A program made the translations under genes and the position numbers. A stretch of DNA of 44,403 nucleotides from Candidatus Sulfopaludibacter sp. (lineage in GTDB: Bacteria; Acidobacteriota; Terriglobia; Bryobacterales; Bryobacteraceae): assembly GCA_031292755.1 (NCBI GenBank), contig JARLGM010000040.1, positions 1 to 44,403 of the forward strand, in the 5' to 3' direction. The notes under the pieces are model-generated. The model searched no databases. It saw nothing but the letters and a program-made list of their open reading frames with translations, and had not been told where the DNA came from. Positions 9,245 through 16,260 of the stretch are shown in pieces (within the stretch, counting starts at the first letter, position 1; each line of letters opens with the position of its first letter).

Positions 9245-9277
9245 ACCAGTTCTGCCCTTTCAGCTCATAGGAGGTCT

Positions 9278-9829
9278 ATGGAAGGAATCGACGTACAAGC
9301 AATTGTCAGGCAGGCTGTACAGGAGTTTGTGAACAACGAGCACGCCCAGAACGAGCCGGCTTACAAGGCCGAACTACAAGAGGAACGCAAGCGCAGGGAG
9401 CAACTGGAACGCCGGCTGAACGAGCTGGTAGAGGAGAACAAGCGCAGCCGCAAAGCCGCCGAAGATGCGGAACGCAGTTCCACGGTGCGAGCCGAGTTGC
9501 AACGGCTGGGCGTGGCCAAGATTGACCTGGCGTTCAAAGCGGTGCAGGACAGCATCGTGAGAGGGCCGGATGGCAGATTCGTAGCTCGCGGCGAAACCGG
9601 AGAGATGCCCGTAAAAGAGTATCTCACCGGCTTCGTCAGCGAGAATCCCGAACTTCTGCCGGCGCGGATTCCAGGTGGAACCGGAATGACCGCAACCCTG
9701 AAGGCACCGGCAACAGGGAACGAAACAGTGAGCATCGAGCGGATTCGTCCGGGGATGAACGCGGAAGAGATGCAACGGGTACGAGAGGAAATCGTGCGCG
9801 TCGCGTCGCAGAGCCTCAAGGGATCTTAA
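9278..9829 (+). CDS. Scaffold-like coiled-coil protein
   Basis: 183 residues with an excellent AGGAGG site upstream of ATG 9278. Residues about 20-75 are a highly charged Glu/Arg/Lys coiled coil (ELQEERKRREQLERRLNE), followed by LQRLGVAKIDLAFKAVQ and a Pro/Gly-rich stretch before a short C-terminal helix. This profile, and the location just before the major coat protein, match phage scaffold proteins of the GP20 type, which template prohead assembly and are then expelled or degraded. No protease gene is present, so expulsion intact would be needed. Assignment is by architecture and context. Confidence 0.75.
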   Translation: MEGIDVQAIVRQAVQEFVNNEHAQNEPAYKAELQEERKRREQLERRLNELVEENKRSRKAAEDAERSSTVRAELQRLGVAKIDLAFKAVQDSIVRGPDGRFVARGETGEMPVKEYLTGFVSENPELLPARIPGGTGMTATLKAPATGNETVSIERIRPGMNAEEMQRVREEIVRVASQSLKGS

Positions 9830-9853
9830 CCAACAATCAACAAGGAGAATGAA

Positions 9854-10765
9854 TTGGGAGCAATTACCTCAGCTAATGTCGCAAATGCGATTGTGAAACT
9901 GGTGGCGGCGGACGCATTGCCGGTGCTGGTCGGGAACCTCGTGATGGGGAACCTGGTGAATCGCGATTACGAGCCGGTGCTGGCAAACGCCGGAGACACG
10001 ATCAACGTGCCGATTCCACCCACGATGGTGGCAAACAACATCGCCGAAGGTGGAACGGTGACTCCGCAGAATCCGAATCTGGGAAACGCCCAGATCGTTC
10101 TGAATACCCATGCGGAAGCCACGTTCCAGATTCCCGACATCACCAAGGTCCTGGCGGTACCGGACCTTCTGAAGCTGTACATGCAACCGGCAGTCGCGGC
10201 TATCGCACAGAAAATCGAAAGCGACCTGCTGAATCAATATGCGGGCTTCACGGGCAACACTCCGGTGGGCACGCCGGGCATCGCTATCACGGAAGCGACG
10301 ATTGACGCCGCCGAAACGGCGCTGTTTCTCGCGAAAGTGCCGCCCAGCGAGCAGAAGTATATCGTTGTGGACGCGGCCACTTACTCGGCGTGGCGGCAGA
10401 TTCCGCGATTCAGCGAATTCCAGAATGCCGGTGATGCCGGCTTGCGTGCGTTGATCGACGGAACCATCGGAAAGGTCAAGGACTTCTTCGTATTCCGTTC
10501 GCAGTTCGTGGAGAAGACGGGCAGCAACCCGGTGACCACCCACAACATGGCCTTCACCAAGGATGCCCTGGGCCTGGTGATTCGCCGGCTGCCGCAGCCC
10601 CTCCCGGGCACCGGCGCGATTGCCGAGTACGCCGAGTTGGGCAACTTCGGTATGCGCGTGGTGATGAGCTATCAGCCGAATACCCTGGCACAGCAGTTCA
10701 CTGTGGACGTCCTGTACGGCTGCGGCGTCCTTCGGAACACGTCGGGGGTGCAGGTCAACACCTAG
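9854..10765 (+). CDS. Major capsid protein, P22 coat-like
   Basis: 303 residues. The start is TTG at 9854 with AAGGAG six bases upstream; the nearby ATG is in another frame. The protein begins in the typical P22-type way (AITSANVANAIVKLVAADAL, LVGNLVMGNLVNRDYE, AGDTINVPIPPTM) and ends FTVDVLYGCGVLRNTSGV, matching HK97-fold coat proteins of the P22 group. It assembles the icosahedral shell with the scaffold protein encoded just upstream. The alternation of hydrophobic core segments is intact and the length fits a minimal coat protein of this group without the inserted domain of P22. An HK97-type cleaved delta domain is not obvious, agreeing with the absence of a protease gene. Confidence 0.88.
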   Translation: MGAITSANVANAIVKLVAADALPVLVGNLVMGNLVNRDYEPVLANAGDTINVPIPPTMVANNIAEGGTVTPQNPNLGNAQIVLNTHAEATFQIPDITKVLAVPDLLKLYMQPAVAAIAQKIESDLLNQYAGFTGNTPVGTPGIAITEATIDAAETALFLAKVPPSEQKYIVVDAATYSAWRQIPRFSEFQNAGDAGLRALIDGTIGKVKDFFVFRSQFVEKTGSNPVTTHNMAFTKDALGLVIRRLPQPLPGTGAIAEYAELGNFGMRVVMSYQPNTLAQQFTVDVLYGCGVLRNTSGVQVNT

Positions 10766-10795
10766 GGGTCGTTACCGCACGAACCGGCGCATTGT

Positions 10796-10817
10796 GGGGC
10801 AGCCGCGAGGCTGCCCC
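10796..10817 (+). terminator. Hairpin after the capsid gene
   Basis: Perfect 9-bp stem GGGGCAGCC / GGCTGCCCC (10796-10804 with 10809-10817) closed by a GCGA tetraloop of the GNRA class. No T run follows, so it is unlikely to be a full intrinsic terminator. It lies in the longest gap of the block (86 bases), just after the coat protein, where an RNA-stabilising or attenuating hairpin would raise coat mRNA relative to tail mRNA. Confidence 0.7.
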
Positions 10818-10851
10818 GGATCACTAATTCTAAAAGAACAGGAGAACAAAC

Positions 10852-11181
10852 ATGGATCTGAGAGCATACTACCAGAAGATTCGCGATACGGAGAGCAAAC
10901 TGGTGGAGCAGTTTCCGCTGCTGGTAAGTTGCCAGACGGAGGACGGTGGAAAGACCGGTGTCTGCACGGAAGTGTCGCGTTCCCTAGCGGCCAAGATGCT
11001 GGTAGAGGGTACAGCTCGCGAGGCCACCGCGGACGAGTTGCGGACCTTCCGGCGCGCCCAAGCCGAGGCCAAACGCGCAGCCGAGGAAGCGGAAGCCGCC
11101 AAGAACCTTCAGTTCAAAGTGGTGAGCGTCGACGAAGTGAGAAAATTGACCGGCGCCAAAGGCATACAGGACCGGGCATAA
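10852..11181 (+). CDS. Small hypothetical phage-block protein
   Basis: 109 residues, ATG with an AGGAG site at about 10840. The N-terminus is MDLRAYYQKIRDTESKLVEQ, followed by a short beta region (LLVSCQTEDGGKTGVCTEV), then an Ala/Glu-rich helix (residues about 60-85). I do not recognise a named family. It lies between the coat gene and a connector candidate and stops two bases before the next ATG, so it is likely a virion decoration or head-joining component. Confidence 0.65.
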   Translation: MDLRAYYQKIRDTESKLVEQFPLLVSCQTEDGGKTGVCTEVSRSLAAKMLVEGTAREATADELRTFRRAQAEAKRAAEEAEAAKNLQFKVVSVDEVRKLTGAKGIQDRA

Positions 11182-11182
11182 G

Positions 11183-11950
11183 ATGGCGCTGTTCACTGAC
11201 GGTCCCCCATCCTGCATCGAAGATCTTTCGGCGCAGGACACGCAACTCCTCGGCATTGCCAATGTCGAGGGGATCGACGTGACACAGAAATTGAACCTGG
11301 CGCACGACGATCTCGGCGTCCAGCTCTATTCGCTGCTGTCCGCATCCAACAGCGTTGACCAAACCCTTTGGCTGCAGCCCCGGCCGAATCTGGCAGTTGT
11401 CACGGTGACACCGCCGCTCAAATTGTGGCACACGTATCGCACGCTGGAAATGTTCTACGCGGATGCGTATCACTGCCAATTGAACGATCGGTACGCCGGA
11501 CGTCGCGATCAGTTTCACGAACGGGCAAAATGGGCGCACGAGAAACTCCTGCAGATCGGACTGGGCATCGTCACGCTACCGGTTGCGAAGGCGGCGATTC
11601 CCATCGCGACCCCTGCAGCGGGCAGCCCCCTGGCGGACGGCACGTATTACGTAACTATGACTTGGGTGAACCGTCTGGGCGAGCAGGGCGCGGCCGCGGC
11701 TGCCGTAGATGTCACAACCGCTGGTAACACCATCCAGGTTCAGCCGGGGCTGAGCCCGGTGAATGCCACAGGTTGGAATGTGTTCCTCGGCACCGACCCG
11801 GGCGCCCTGGTCCAGCAAAACCCCGCCCCACTCCCGCCCGGACAAACGTGGCTGCAATTTGTCCCGCCGGCGCTGGGAGGGGGTAAGCCCGGCCAGGGGC
11901 AGGAGCCCAACTATCTGCGACCCCTGCCCAGGTTGATTCAAAGAGGCTAA
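11183..11950 (+). CDS. Putative head-tail connector with Ig-like C-terminal domain
   Basis: 255 residues. The N-terminal half is mostly helical (TYRTLEMFYADAYHCQLNDR, then a RRDQFHERAKWAHEKLLQIG helix), as in adaptor or connector proteins that sit under the portal. From about residue 145 the sequence changes to a beta-rich domain (LADGTYYVTMTWVNRLGEQG ... GWNVFLGTDPG), an Ig/Fn3-like module common in phage structural proteins. A related module recurs in the tail hub gene. Position between coat and tail tube supports a head-completion role; I recognise no precise family. Confidence 0.6.
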   Translation: MALFTDGPPSCIEDLSAQDTQLLGIANVEGIDVTQKLNLAHDDLGVQLYSLLSASNSVDQTLWLQPRPNLAVVTVTPPLKLWHTYRTLEMFYADAYHCQLNDRYAGRRDQFHERAKWAHEKLLQIGLGIVTLPVAKAAIPIATPAAGSPLADGTYYVTMTWVNRLGEQGAAAAAVDVTTAGNTIQVQPGLSPVNATGWNVFLGTDPGALVQQNPAPLPPGQTWLQFVPPALGGGKPGQGQEPNYLRPLPRLIQRG

Positions 11951-12451
11951 ATGGCGAACAAAATCGGCAGTCTCGCAGCGGGCAAAGTGATCCAGCGGAT
12001 GACGGCTCCGGCTGGTGTCAGTGCAACGCTGGCCGCCCTCATGTTCGGCGGGGAGCAACAGCCGGCGGCATTTAGCGCGGCCCAGATCCGCCCTCAGAAC
12101 GTTGCCGCGGACCTCGCGGAGCGCGGCGACCCAGTGGTGTATCCGGCGGCAAATGTATACTGCGAAAAAATCATCAACAGCCTGGTCGAGAAGTTTCGGA
12201 CATTCTCCGGTACGCTCCAGATGGCCATCGAGCTACGCGCCTCACAAGACCGCCTGGCCGGTTTACAGGACGGACTTGAGTTGTACGCCGACGCCGTCAT
12301 GCAGATGCTCGACGCACATCGCGGCGACTGGGGCGACGGCATGTACTACTGCGGCGGCTACCAGGTGGTGTTCAGCGCAGTCAAACATGGTGGCAAGAAT
12401 TACATACAAACAGCGAAGGTCACATTCGAGATTGGAGTGAGTATCAGTTAG
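11951..12451 (+). CDS. Putative tail terminator / tail completion protein
   Basis: 166 residues; its ATG follows the previous stop with no gap. The C-terminal two-thirds contain TLQMAIELRASQDRLAGLQD, a long helix (LYADAVMQMLDAHRGDW) and a terminal beta strand pair ending in KVTFEIGVSIS, a layout seen in tail terminator proteins, which cap the growing tail tube. The gene lies immediately before the tail tube gene, as terminator genes do in lambda-like order. Function is inferred from position and fold-like pattern only. Confidence 0.6.
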   Translation: MANKIGSLAAGKVIQRMTAPAGVSATLAALMFGGEQQPAAFSAAQIRPQNVAADLAERGDPVVYPAANVYCEKIINSLVEKFRTFSGTLQMAIELRASQDRLAGLQDGLELYADAVMQMLDAHRGDWGDGMYYCGGYQVVFSAVKHGGKNYIQTAKVTFEIGVSIS

Positions 12452-12453
12452 CT

Positions 12454-13626
12454 ATGTCATCCTATATTTCTTCAAACGCAAACCGCTTCTATACGGCGCT
12501 GGAAAGCGCGTACGGAAGCGTCGCTGCCATCACGGCGAGCAATCGCATTCCGGCACTGAAGCTCACCATCAAGCAACAGCGCGAAGTGGTGAACCGAAAA
12601 GATAAGACCGGCACGCGAACATTCGCGGGCCTGCCGGCGGGAGGGCGCCTCAAGACCAACTTTGAGCTGCAGACCTATATGACAAGTTGGGACAAATCGG
12701 CGGCGGGACCCGGATACGGTCCTCTGTTCCAAGCCGCGTTGGGCGGGACGCCGCAGCAATTCGCCGGAGGGTCGGTAGCATCTAGCACCGCCGACGGCAA
12801 AATGGGGTTCACGGCAGCGCACGGCTTGTCAGCCGGCCAGGCACTCGCATCGGCCGAAGAGATCCGGTTTGTGGCGGCCATCATCGACGCCAACAACGTG
12901 CAGCTCAATGTGCCGTTCACCGTCCTGCCGGCGGCAGGCGCAGTTCTCGGAGCGGCCGTCACATACGCACCGGCTACGGAACTGCCTAGTGTGAGCGTAT
13001 TCGATTTCTGGAGTCCGGCGACCGCCGTGCAAAGGCTATTGTGTGGCGCGGCCGTCGACGAGTTGGAAATCGCAATCAATGGCGATTATCACGAATTTCA
13101 TTTCACGGGCATCGGCCAGGACGTAGTGGACAGCAGCAGTTTCTCGGCGGATATGGGGGAATTGCAGGCATTTCCGCAGGAGCCGGCCCTTGGATCCTTC
13201 GATTACTCGATCGTGCCAGGTAATATGGGGCAGGCATGGCTGGGAACGACGCCAACGCAATTCTTTACGCTGACGAATGCCTCGGTGGTGGTCAAGAACA
13301 ATCTGGATACCAGAACAAAAGAATTCGGGTCCAGCCTGCCGCGAGCGATCTCGCCCGGCGACCGGGAAGTGACAGCGTCATTCGAACTGCTCGCTCAAGA
13401 CGACAGCGCGACATCCGCGTTATACCAGGCGGCTCGCCAGCAATCCCCTGTTACCGTCATGTTTCAGTTGGGCCAGGTGCCAGGCCAGTTGATGGGCGTC
13501 TATTTGAAGAGCGTGATTCCCGAGGTACCGGAATTCGACGACGGAAAGGCTCGCTTGCAGTGGCGCTTCCGGCCATCCAGGGGACAGGGCACGTCCGATG
13601 ACGAAATCGCGGTGGCCTTCGCGTGA
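12454..13626 (+). CDS. Phage tail tube protein
   Basis: 390 residues. N-terminus YISSNANRFYTALESAYG followed by IPALKLTIKQQREVVNRKDK and GGRLKTNFELQTYM fits a tail tube subunit whose ring stacks to form the DNA channel. A beta-rich insertion (about residues 100-175, with GFTAAHGLSAGQALAS) looks like a surface domain. The C-terminal half (FSADMGELQAFPQEPALGSF, TASFELLAQDDSATSALYQA) is typical of the tube fold's second beta sheet. The gene is long for a tube protein because of that insertion. It is followed, with a GTGA overlap, by the frameshifted chaperone gene, the usual order in long-tailed phages. Confidence 0.78.
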   Translation: MSSYISSNANRFYTALESAYGSVAAITASNRIPALKLTIKQQREVVNRKDKTGTRTFAGLPAGGRLKTNFELQTYMTSWDKSAAGPGYGPLFQAALGGTPQQFAGGSVASSTADGKMGFTAAHGLSAGQALASAEEIRFVAAIIDANNVQLNVPFTVLPAAGAVLGAAVTYAPATELPSVSVFDFWSPATAVQRLLCGAAVDELEIAINGDYHEFHFTGIGQDVVDSSSFSADMGELQAFPQEPALGSFDYSIVPGNMGQAWLGTTPTQFFTLTNASVVVKNNLDTRTKEFGSSLPRAISPGDREVTASFELLAQDDSATSALYQAARQQSPVTVMFQLGQVPGQLMGVYLKSVIPEVPEFDDGKARLQWRFRPSRGQGTSDDEIAVAFA

Positions 13627-13994
13627 ACATCACATACGAAAGTGTGAAGGTGGTGCCGTCCCAGCTGGCGGAGGGCGTCACCTACACAGTCACCAAGCTC
13701 TCATTTGCGCGTCGCATGGAACTGATGCGGCACGTGCGCGACCTGGCCAGGCGTTTAGAGTTTCTCCAGGCGGATGCAGAGCCGGCTGGCACGATGGAAG
13801 GCGCGCTCCTTCGTGCAGAAGTGGACCGGCTTTTCCTGACCTGGGGTCTGCGGGCCGTTTCGGGTTTGGCGATCGACGGCGCGGCCGCCACGCCCGAACT
13901 GCTCGCGGAGGCGGGGCCGGAAGACCTGCTGCGCGAGGCCCTGGCGGCCGTTCGCGCCGAAACCGGGCTCCACTCGGCTGAAAGAAAAAACTGA
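13623..13994 (+). CDS. Tail assembly chaperone, short form (lambda G-like)
   Basis: 123 residues. The GTG start at 13623 overlaps the TGA of the tail tube gene (GTGA). The protein begins with a beta strand pair (ITYESVKVVPSQ, VTYTVTKLSFARRMELMRHV) and continues helical, ending HSAERKN. The last codons are AGA AAA AAC TGA, forming an A AAA AAC slippery site right before the stop. Position between tube and tape measure genes plus this signal identify it as the short partner of a G/GT chaperone pair, which coats the tape measure and recruits tube subunits during tail assembly. Primary sequence similarity to lambda G is not evident; the assignment rests on context and the frameshift. Confidence 0.8.
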   Translation: MNITYESVKVVPSQLAEGVTYTVTKLSFARRMELMRHVRDLARRLEFLQADAEPAGTMEGALLRAEVDRLFLTWGLRAVSGLAIDGAAATPELLAEAGPEDLLREALAAVRAETGLHSAERKN

Positions 13995-14341
13995 TCGTCG
14001 CCTTCCACTTTCAACTCTCCAACCAGGCCGGATGGAAGTGCGACGTGTGCCGAAGAAACGGCCTGGAGCGAAGACGCCGGTGCGGCTGGCTGCCGTCTGT
14101 GGAACCAGACCGCGGCCCGCCCGTGTGGGCCAGGAAAGATCTCGCGCTGGACACCTGTCCGAAATCGTACATTTCGGCGGAAAGTGAAGCGCTGGTGGAA
14201 GAGTTCCTGGTCTGGCGGCGACTGGGAGGCATCCACCTTGCGGAGTTGAGCGCCCGGCAAGTGGATGCATTCATGATTCTCGATAGGGCGCTCGCGGAGG
14301 TGAACCGTGCCCGGCAAAGTGCAAGAACAACTACTAAGTGA
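13623..14341 (+). CDS. Tail assembly chaperone, -1 frameshift fusion (lambda GT-like)
   Basis: Predicted product of -1 slippage at 13985-13991: 123 residues in frame 0, then 116 more from CTG 13991 to TGA 14341, 239 in all. The extension frame opens only at 13982, after a TGA at 13979, and has no ATG, GTG or TTG until 14045, so it is hard to express otherwise. The extension is unlike the usual short T domain: it carries a CDVC pair followed by RRCGW and DTCPKSY, four cysteines that could bind a metal, then a helical tail (SESEALVEEF-type pattern, ARQVDAFMILDRALAEV). The last 35 bases overlap the tape measure gene. In lambda the T extension binds tube subunits; the cysteines are an unusual addition. 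Confidence 0.75.
13985..14045 (+). promoter_or_regulatory. Programmed -1 ribosomal frameshift signal
   Basis: Slippery heptamer A AAA AAC at 13985-13991, in the correct phase (frame-0 codons AAA and AAC), immediately followed by the frame-0 TGA. Four bases later starts a stem: CGTCGC CTTCCA (13996-14007) pairs with TGGAAG T GCGACG (14033-14045), 12 base pairs with a single bulged T and a 25-base loop. Heptamer, spacer and stimulatory stem are the standard elements of bacterial and phage -1 frameshifting. Confidence 0.82.
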
Positions 14342-15113
14342 GTTTGGAGGTCTTTTCGACGGCACGACACCCGAAATGGCCTCTTTCGGAGCTATCGGAT
14401 CTGAAGTGACTCAGTCACTAGCAGATACCATGACTCAACTCAGCCAGGCCGTGGCTGGCGTGACGCCGGGTGGGCCGGCGGATCAGGTCACCCCATCGAC
14501 AAGTGCTGTGGCGAGCGCAGACTCGAACCGCCTGGTCAGCGGAGCAGAGTCACTCGCCCGGACCGTGAGCGAACTCGGGCAGATGGCTGTGGCAGGGCCA
14601 TCCGGCGTGGCCGCTACTTCGCCAGGCACAAGCACGCGGGGACAAAGTACCGCGACTAACGATTCCGGCGGTGGTGCAAGCGTGTCGTCAATCGCCACGA
14701 CCTTCCTGGAAAGCGGCTTCGGAATTATACCGTTGATCACGGGCCTGATCGGCCTGTTTAGCGGCGGATCCACCGCACCCTCGGCACCGGAGAAATACAC
14801 GATGCCGTCATCCATCTCATTTGAAAGTGCGGAAACCCCCGGCGGCCTCACCGCTGCCGATTTCGACCAAACGGGGGCGGCACGCTTGTACAACTACAGC
14901 GCGGGATCTCCGGGTACAGTCGATTCCAGTGACGATGCATCTTCCCCGAGCTCTCCCGCGCCTGGCGGTGGAGCCGCGGCGCCGCAGGTCACGGTAAATG
15001 TACAGGCAATGGACGCACAGTCTTTCATGGACTACAGCAGCCAGATCGCCCAAGCCGTCCGCGGGGCAATGTTGAATCTCAGTTCCTTAAACGACGTCGT
15101 GAACGAGCTCTGA
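14307..15113 (+). CDS. Very short tape measure protein
   Basis: 268 residues; GTG start at 14307 with a strong GGAGGTGA site. It begins helical (GKVQEQLLSEFGGLF, SLADTMTQLSQAVAGV), has Ser/Thr/Gly-rich linkers, one hydrophobic segment (GFGIIPLITGLIGLFSGG) that could be the membrane-interacting part, and ends with VTVNVQAMDAQSFMDYSSQ followed by IAQAVRGAMLNLSS, a C-terminal pattern I associate with tape measure proteins. It directly follows the chaperone pair, the canonical place. Tape measures of most siphoviruses are 600-2000 residues; at about 1.5 angstrom per residue this predicts a tail of only about 40 nm, like those of gene transfer agents. An alternative is that it is another tail component and the tape measure is missing. 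Confidence 0.68.
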   Translation: MPGKVQEQLLSEFGGLFDGTTPEMASFGAIGSEVTQSLADTMTQLSQAVAGVTPGGPADQVTPSTSAVASADSNRLVSGAESLARTVSELGQMAVAGPSGVAATSPGTSTRGQSTATNDSGGGASVSSIATTFLESGFGIIPLITGLIGLFSGGSTAPSAPEKYTMPSSISFESAETPGGLTAADFDQTGAARLYNYSAGSPGTVDSSDDASSPSSPAPGGGAAAPQVTVNVQAMDAQSFMDYSSQIAQAVRGAMLNLSSLNDVVNEL

Positions 15114-15114
15114 C

Positions 15115-15474
15115 ATGACAATATTTCCTGTGCTGAAAACTAAAGCTGTTGCCCAGTATCCTGCCACGAAGACTGTGCAGTTTCGCAATCAGGCGCTGCG
15201 ATTTGTCGACGGCACTGAGCAACGCTACCGTGACGCGGCAACTCCCCTCCATTGCTGGGTGATTCAGCTTAGCGCCTTGGACGAAACCGAGATGGCGGCG
15301 GTGGACATCTTCTTCAGCCAGAATCAAGGGAGGCTCGGCGCCTTCTCTTTCACAGACCCGTGGGACGGTAAGGTCTATGCCGGTTGCTGTATGCAGAGCG
15401 ATCAAATGACGATCGAAACGACGGCGCAGTTGCGAGGCCGAACCTCGCTCACTATCGCCGAAAACAGGACTTAA
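15115..15474 (+). CDS. Distal tail / minor tail protein, short paralogue
   Basis: 119 residues; ATG one base after the previous stop. Beta-rich with QFRNQALRFVDGTEQRYRDA near the start and LSALDETEMAAVDIFFSQNQ, then GAFSFTDPWDGKVYAG, a pattern of DUF2460-type or lambda M-type distal tail proteins, which form the ring joining tube to hub. The next gene has the same N-terminal architecture (LTYTGLSDIELNALQTF, GFTFLDP), so the two look like diverged tandem copies. Exact family assignment is from memory. Confidence 0.65.
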   Translation: MTIFPVLKTKAVAQYPATKTVQFRNQALRFVDGTEQRYRDAATPLHCWVIQLSALDETEMAAVDIFFSQNQGRLGAFSFTDPWDGKVYAGCCMQSDQMTIETTAQLRGRTSLTIAENRT

Positions 15475-15477
15475 CCA

Positions 15478-16260
15478 ATGCTCGTTTACCCACAACTCAC
15501 GACTGGCGCACTGAGTCAATTCCCGGTGATCCGGAAACGGAATTCGCGAACCGTGGTCAACTCCGCCGCCGACGGAAGCAGAGTAATTTACGCCGACACG
15601 ACCGGCGGAACGGTTTTGTGGCGACTCACATATACCGGACTGAGCGACATCGAACTGAATGCTCTACAAACCTTCCATGCAGCAGCCGAGGGTTCTTTGA
15701 ACGGCTTCACCTTTCTGGATCCGGCCGCAAACCTGCTGTCCTGGAGTGAAGACCTGACCAATGCATGTTGGGCCGTCGCGCCGTTGTTGAATGTGACCGG
15801 CGGAGTCGCCGACCCCAACGGCGGAATTGCGGCATGGCACGTCAGCAACACCGGCGCCGGGCCGCAAAGTGTCACCCAGACACTCAATGCACCTGCCGGT
15901 TACCTATTTTGCTTCAGCGTTTACGTACGGTCGGCGCAGGTCGCCACAGTCACTCTATTGTCGGGCGCGAACCGCGTTTCTCAAGTAGTTGGGCCCACAT
16001 GGAACCGAATCGCGTTGGCGCGTCCCGGCGATGCCGGAGCGTCCTCAATCGCCGTCGGGATAGAACTGCCGGCAAACAGTGCGGTCGATCTGTTCGGCCC
16101 TCAGGTGGAGGCGCAAGCCGCGGCGTCGCCATATATGGCGAGCACCACCGGGGGCGTCTATGAGAACGCGCGGTTTCTCGACGACAAGTTCCGGTTCACA
16201 ACCACCGATGTCAATCGCCACACCACAACGCTAACGGTCTTCTATGCAAACCATCTCTGA
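15478..16260 (+). CDS. Distal tail protein with carbohydrate-binding-like domain
   Basis: 260 residues; ATG three bases after the previous stop. Residues 1-80 repeat the plan of the preceding protein (LVYPQLTTGALSQFPVIRKR, LSDIELNALQTFHAAAEGS, GFTFLDPAANLLSWSEDLTN). From about residue 80 follows a beta-sandwich (WAVAPLLNVTGGVADPNGGI, FCFSVYVRSAQVATVTLL, NRIALARPGDAGAS) like jelly-roll carbohydrate-binding modules often inserted in phage tail proteins. It ends with a short return to the first domain (FLDDKFRFTTTDVNRHTTTL). So it seems a second copy of the tail ring protein carrying an inserted sugar-binding module. The end overlaps the hub gene by 17 bases. Confidence 0.65.
   Translation: MLVYPQLTTGALSQFPVIRKRNSRTVVNSAADGSRVIYADTTGGTVLWRLTYTGLSDIELNALQTFHAAAEGSLNGFTFLDPAANLLSWSEDLTNACWAVAPLLNVTGGVADPNGGIAAWHVSNTGAGPQSVTQTLNAPAGYLFCFSVYVRSAQVATVTLLSGANRVSQVVGPTWNRIALARPGDAGASSIAVGIELPANSAVDLFGPQVEAQAAASPYMASTTGGVYENARFLDDKFRFTTTDVNRHTTTLTVFYANHL

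Noticed and set aside
14045..14341. Independent gene starting at GTG 14045
   Set aside because: No ribosome site, it would begin inside the CDVC motif and cut the cysteine set, and the in-phase slippery heptamer explains expression better.
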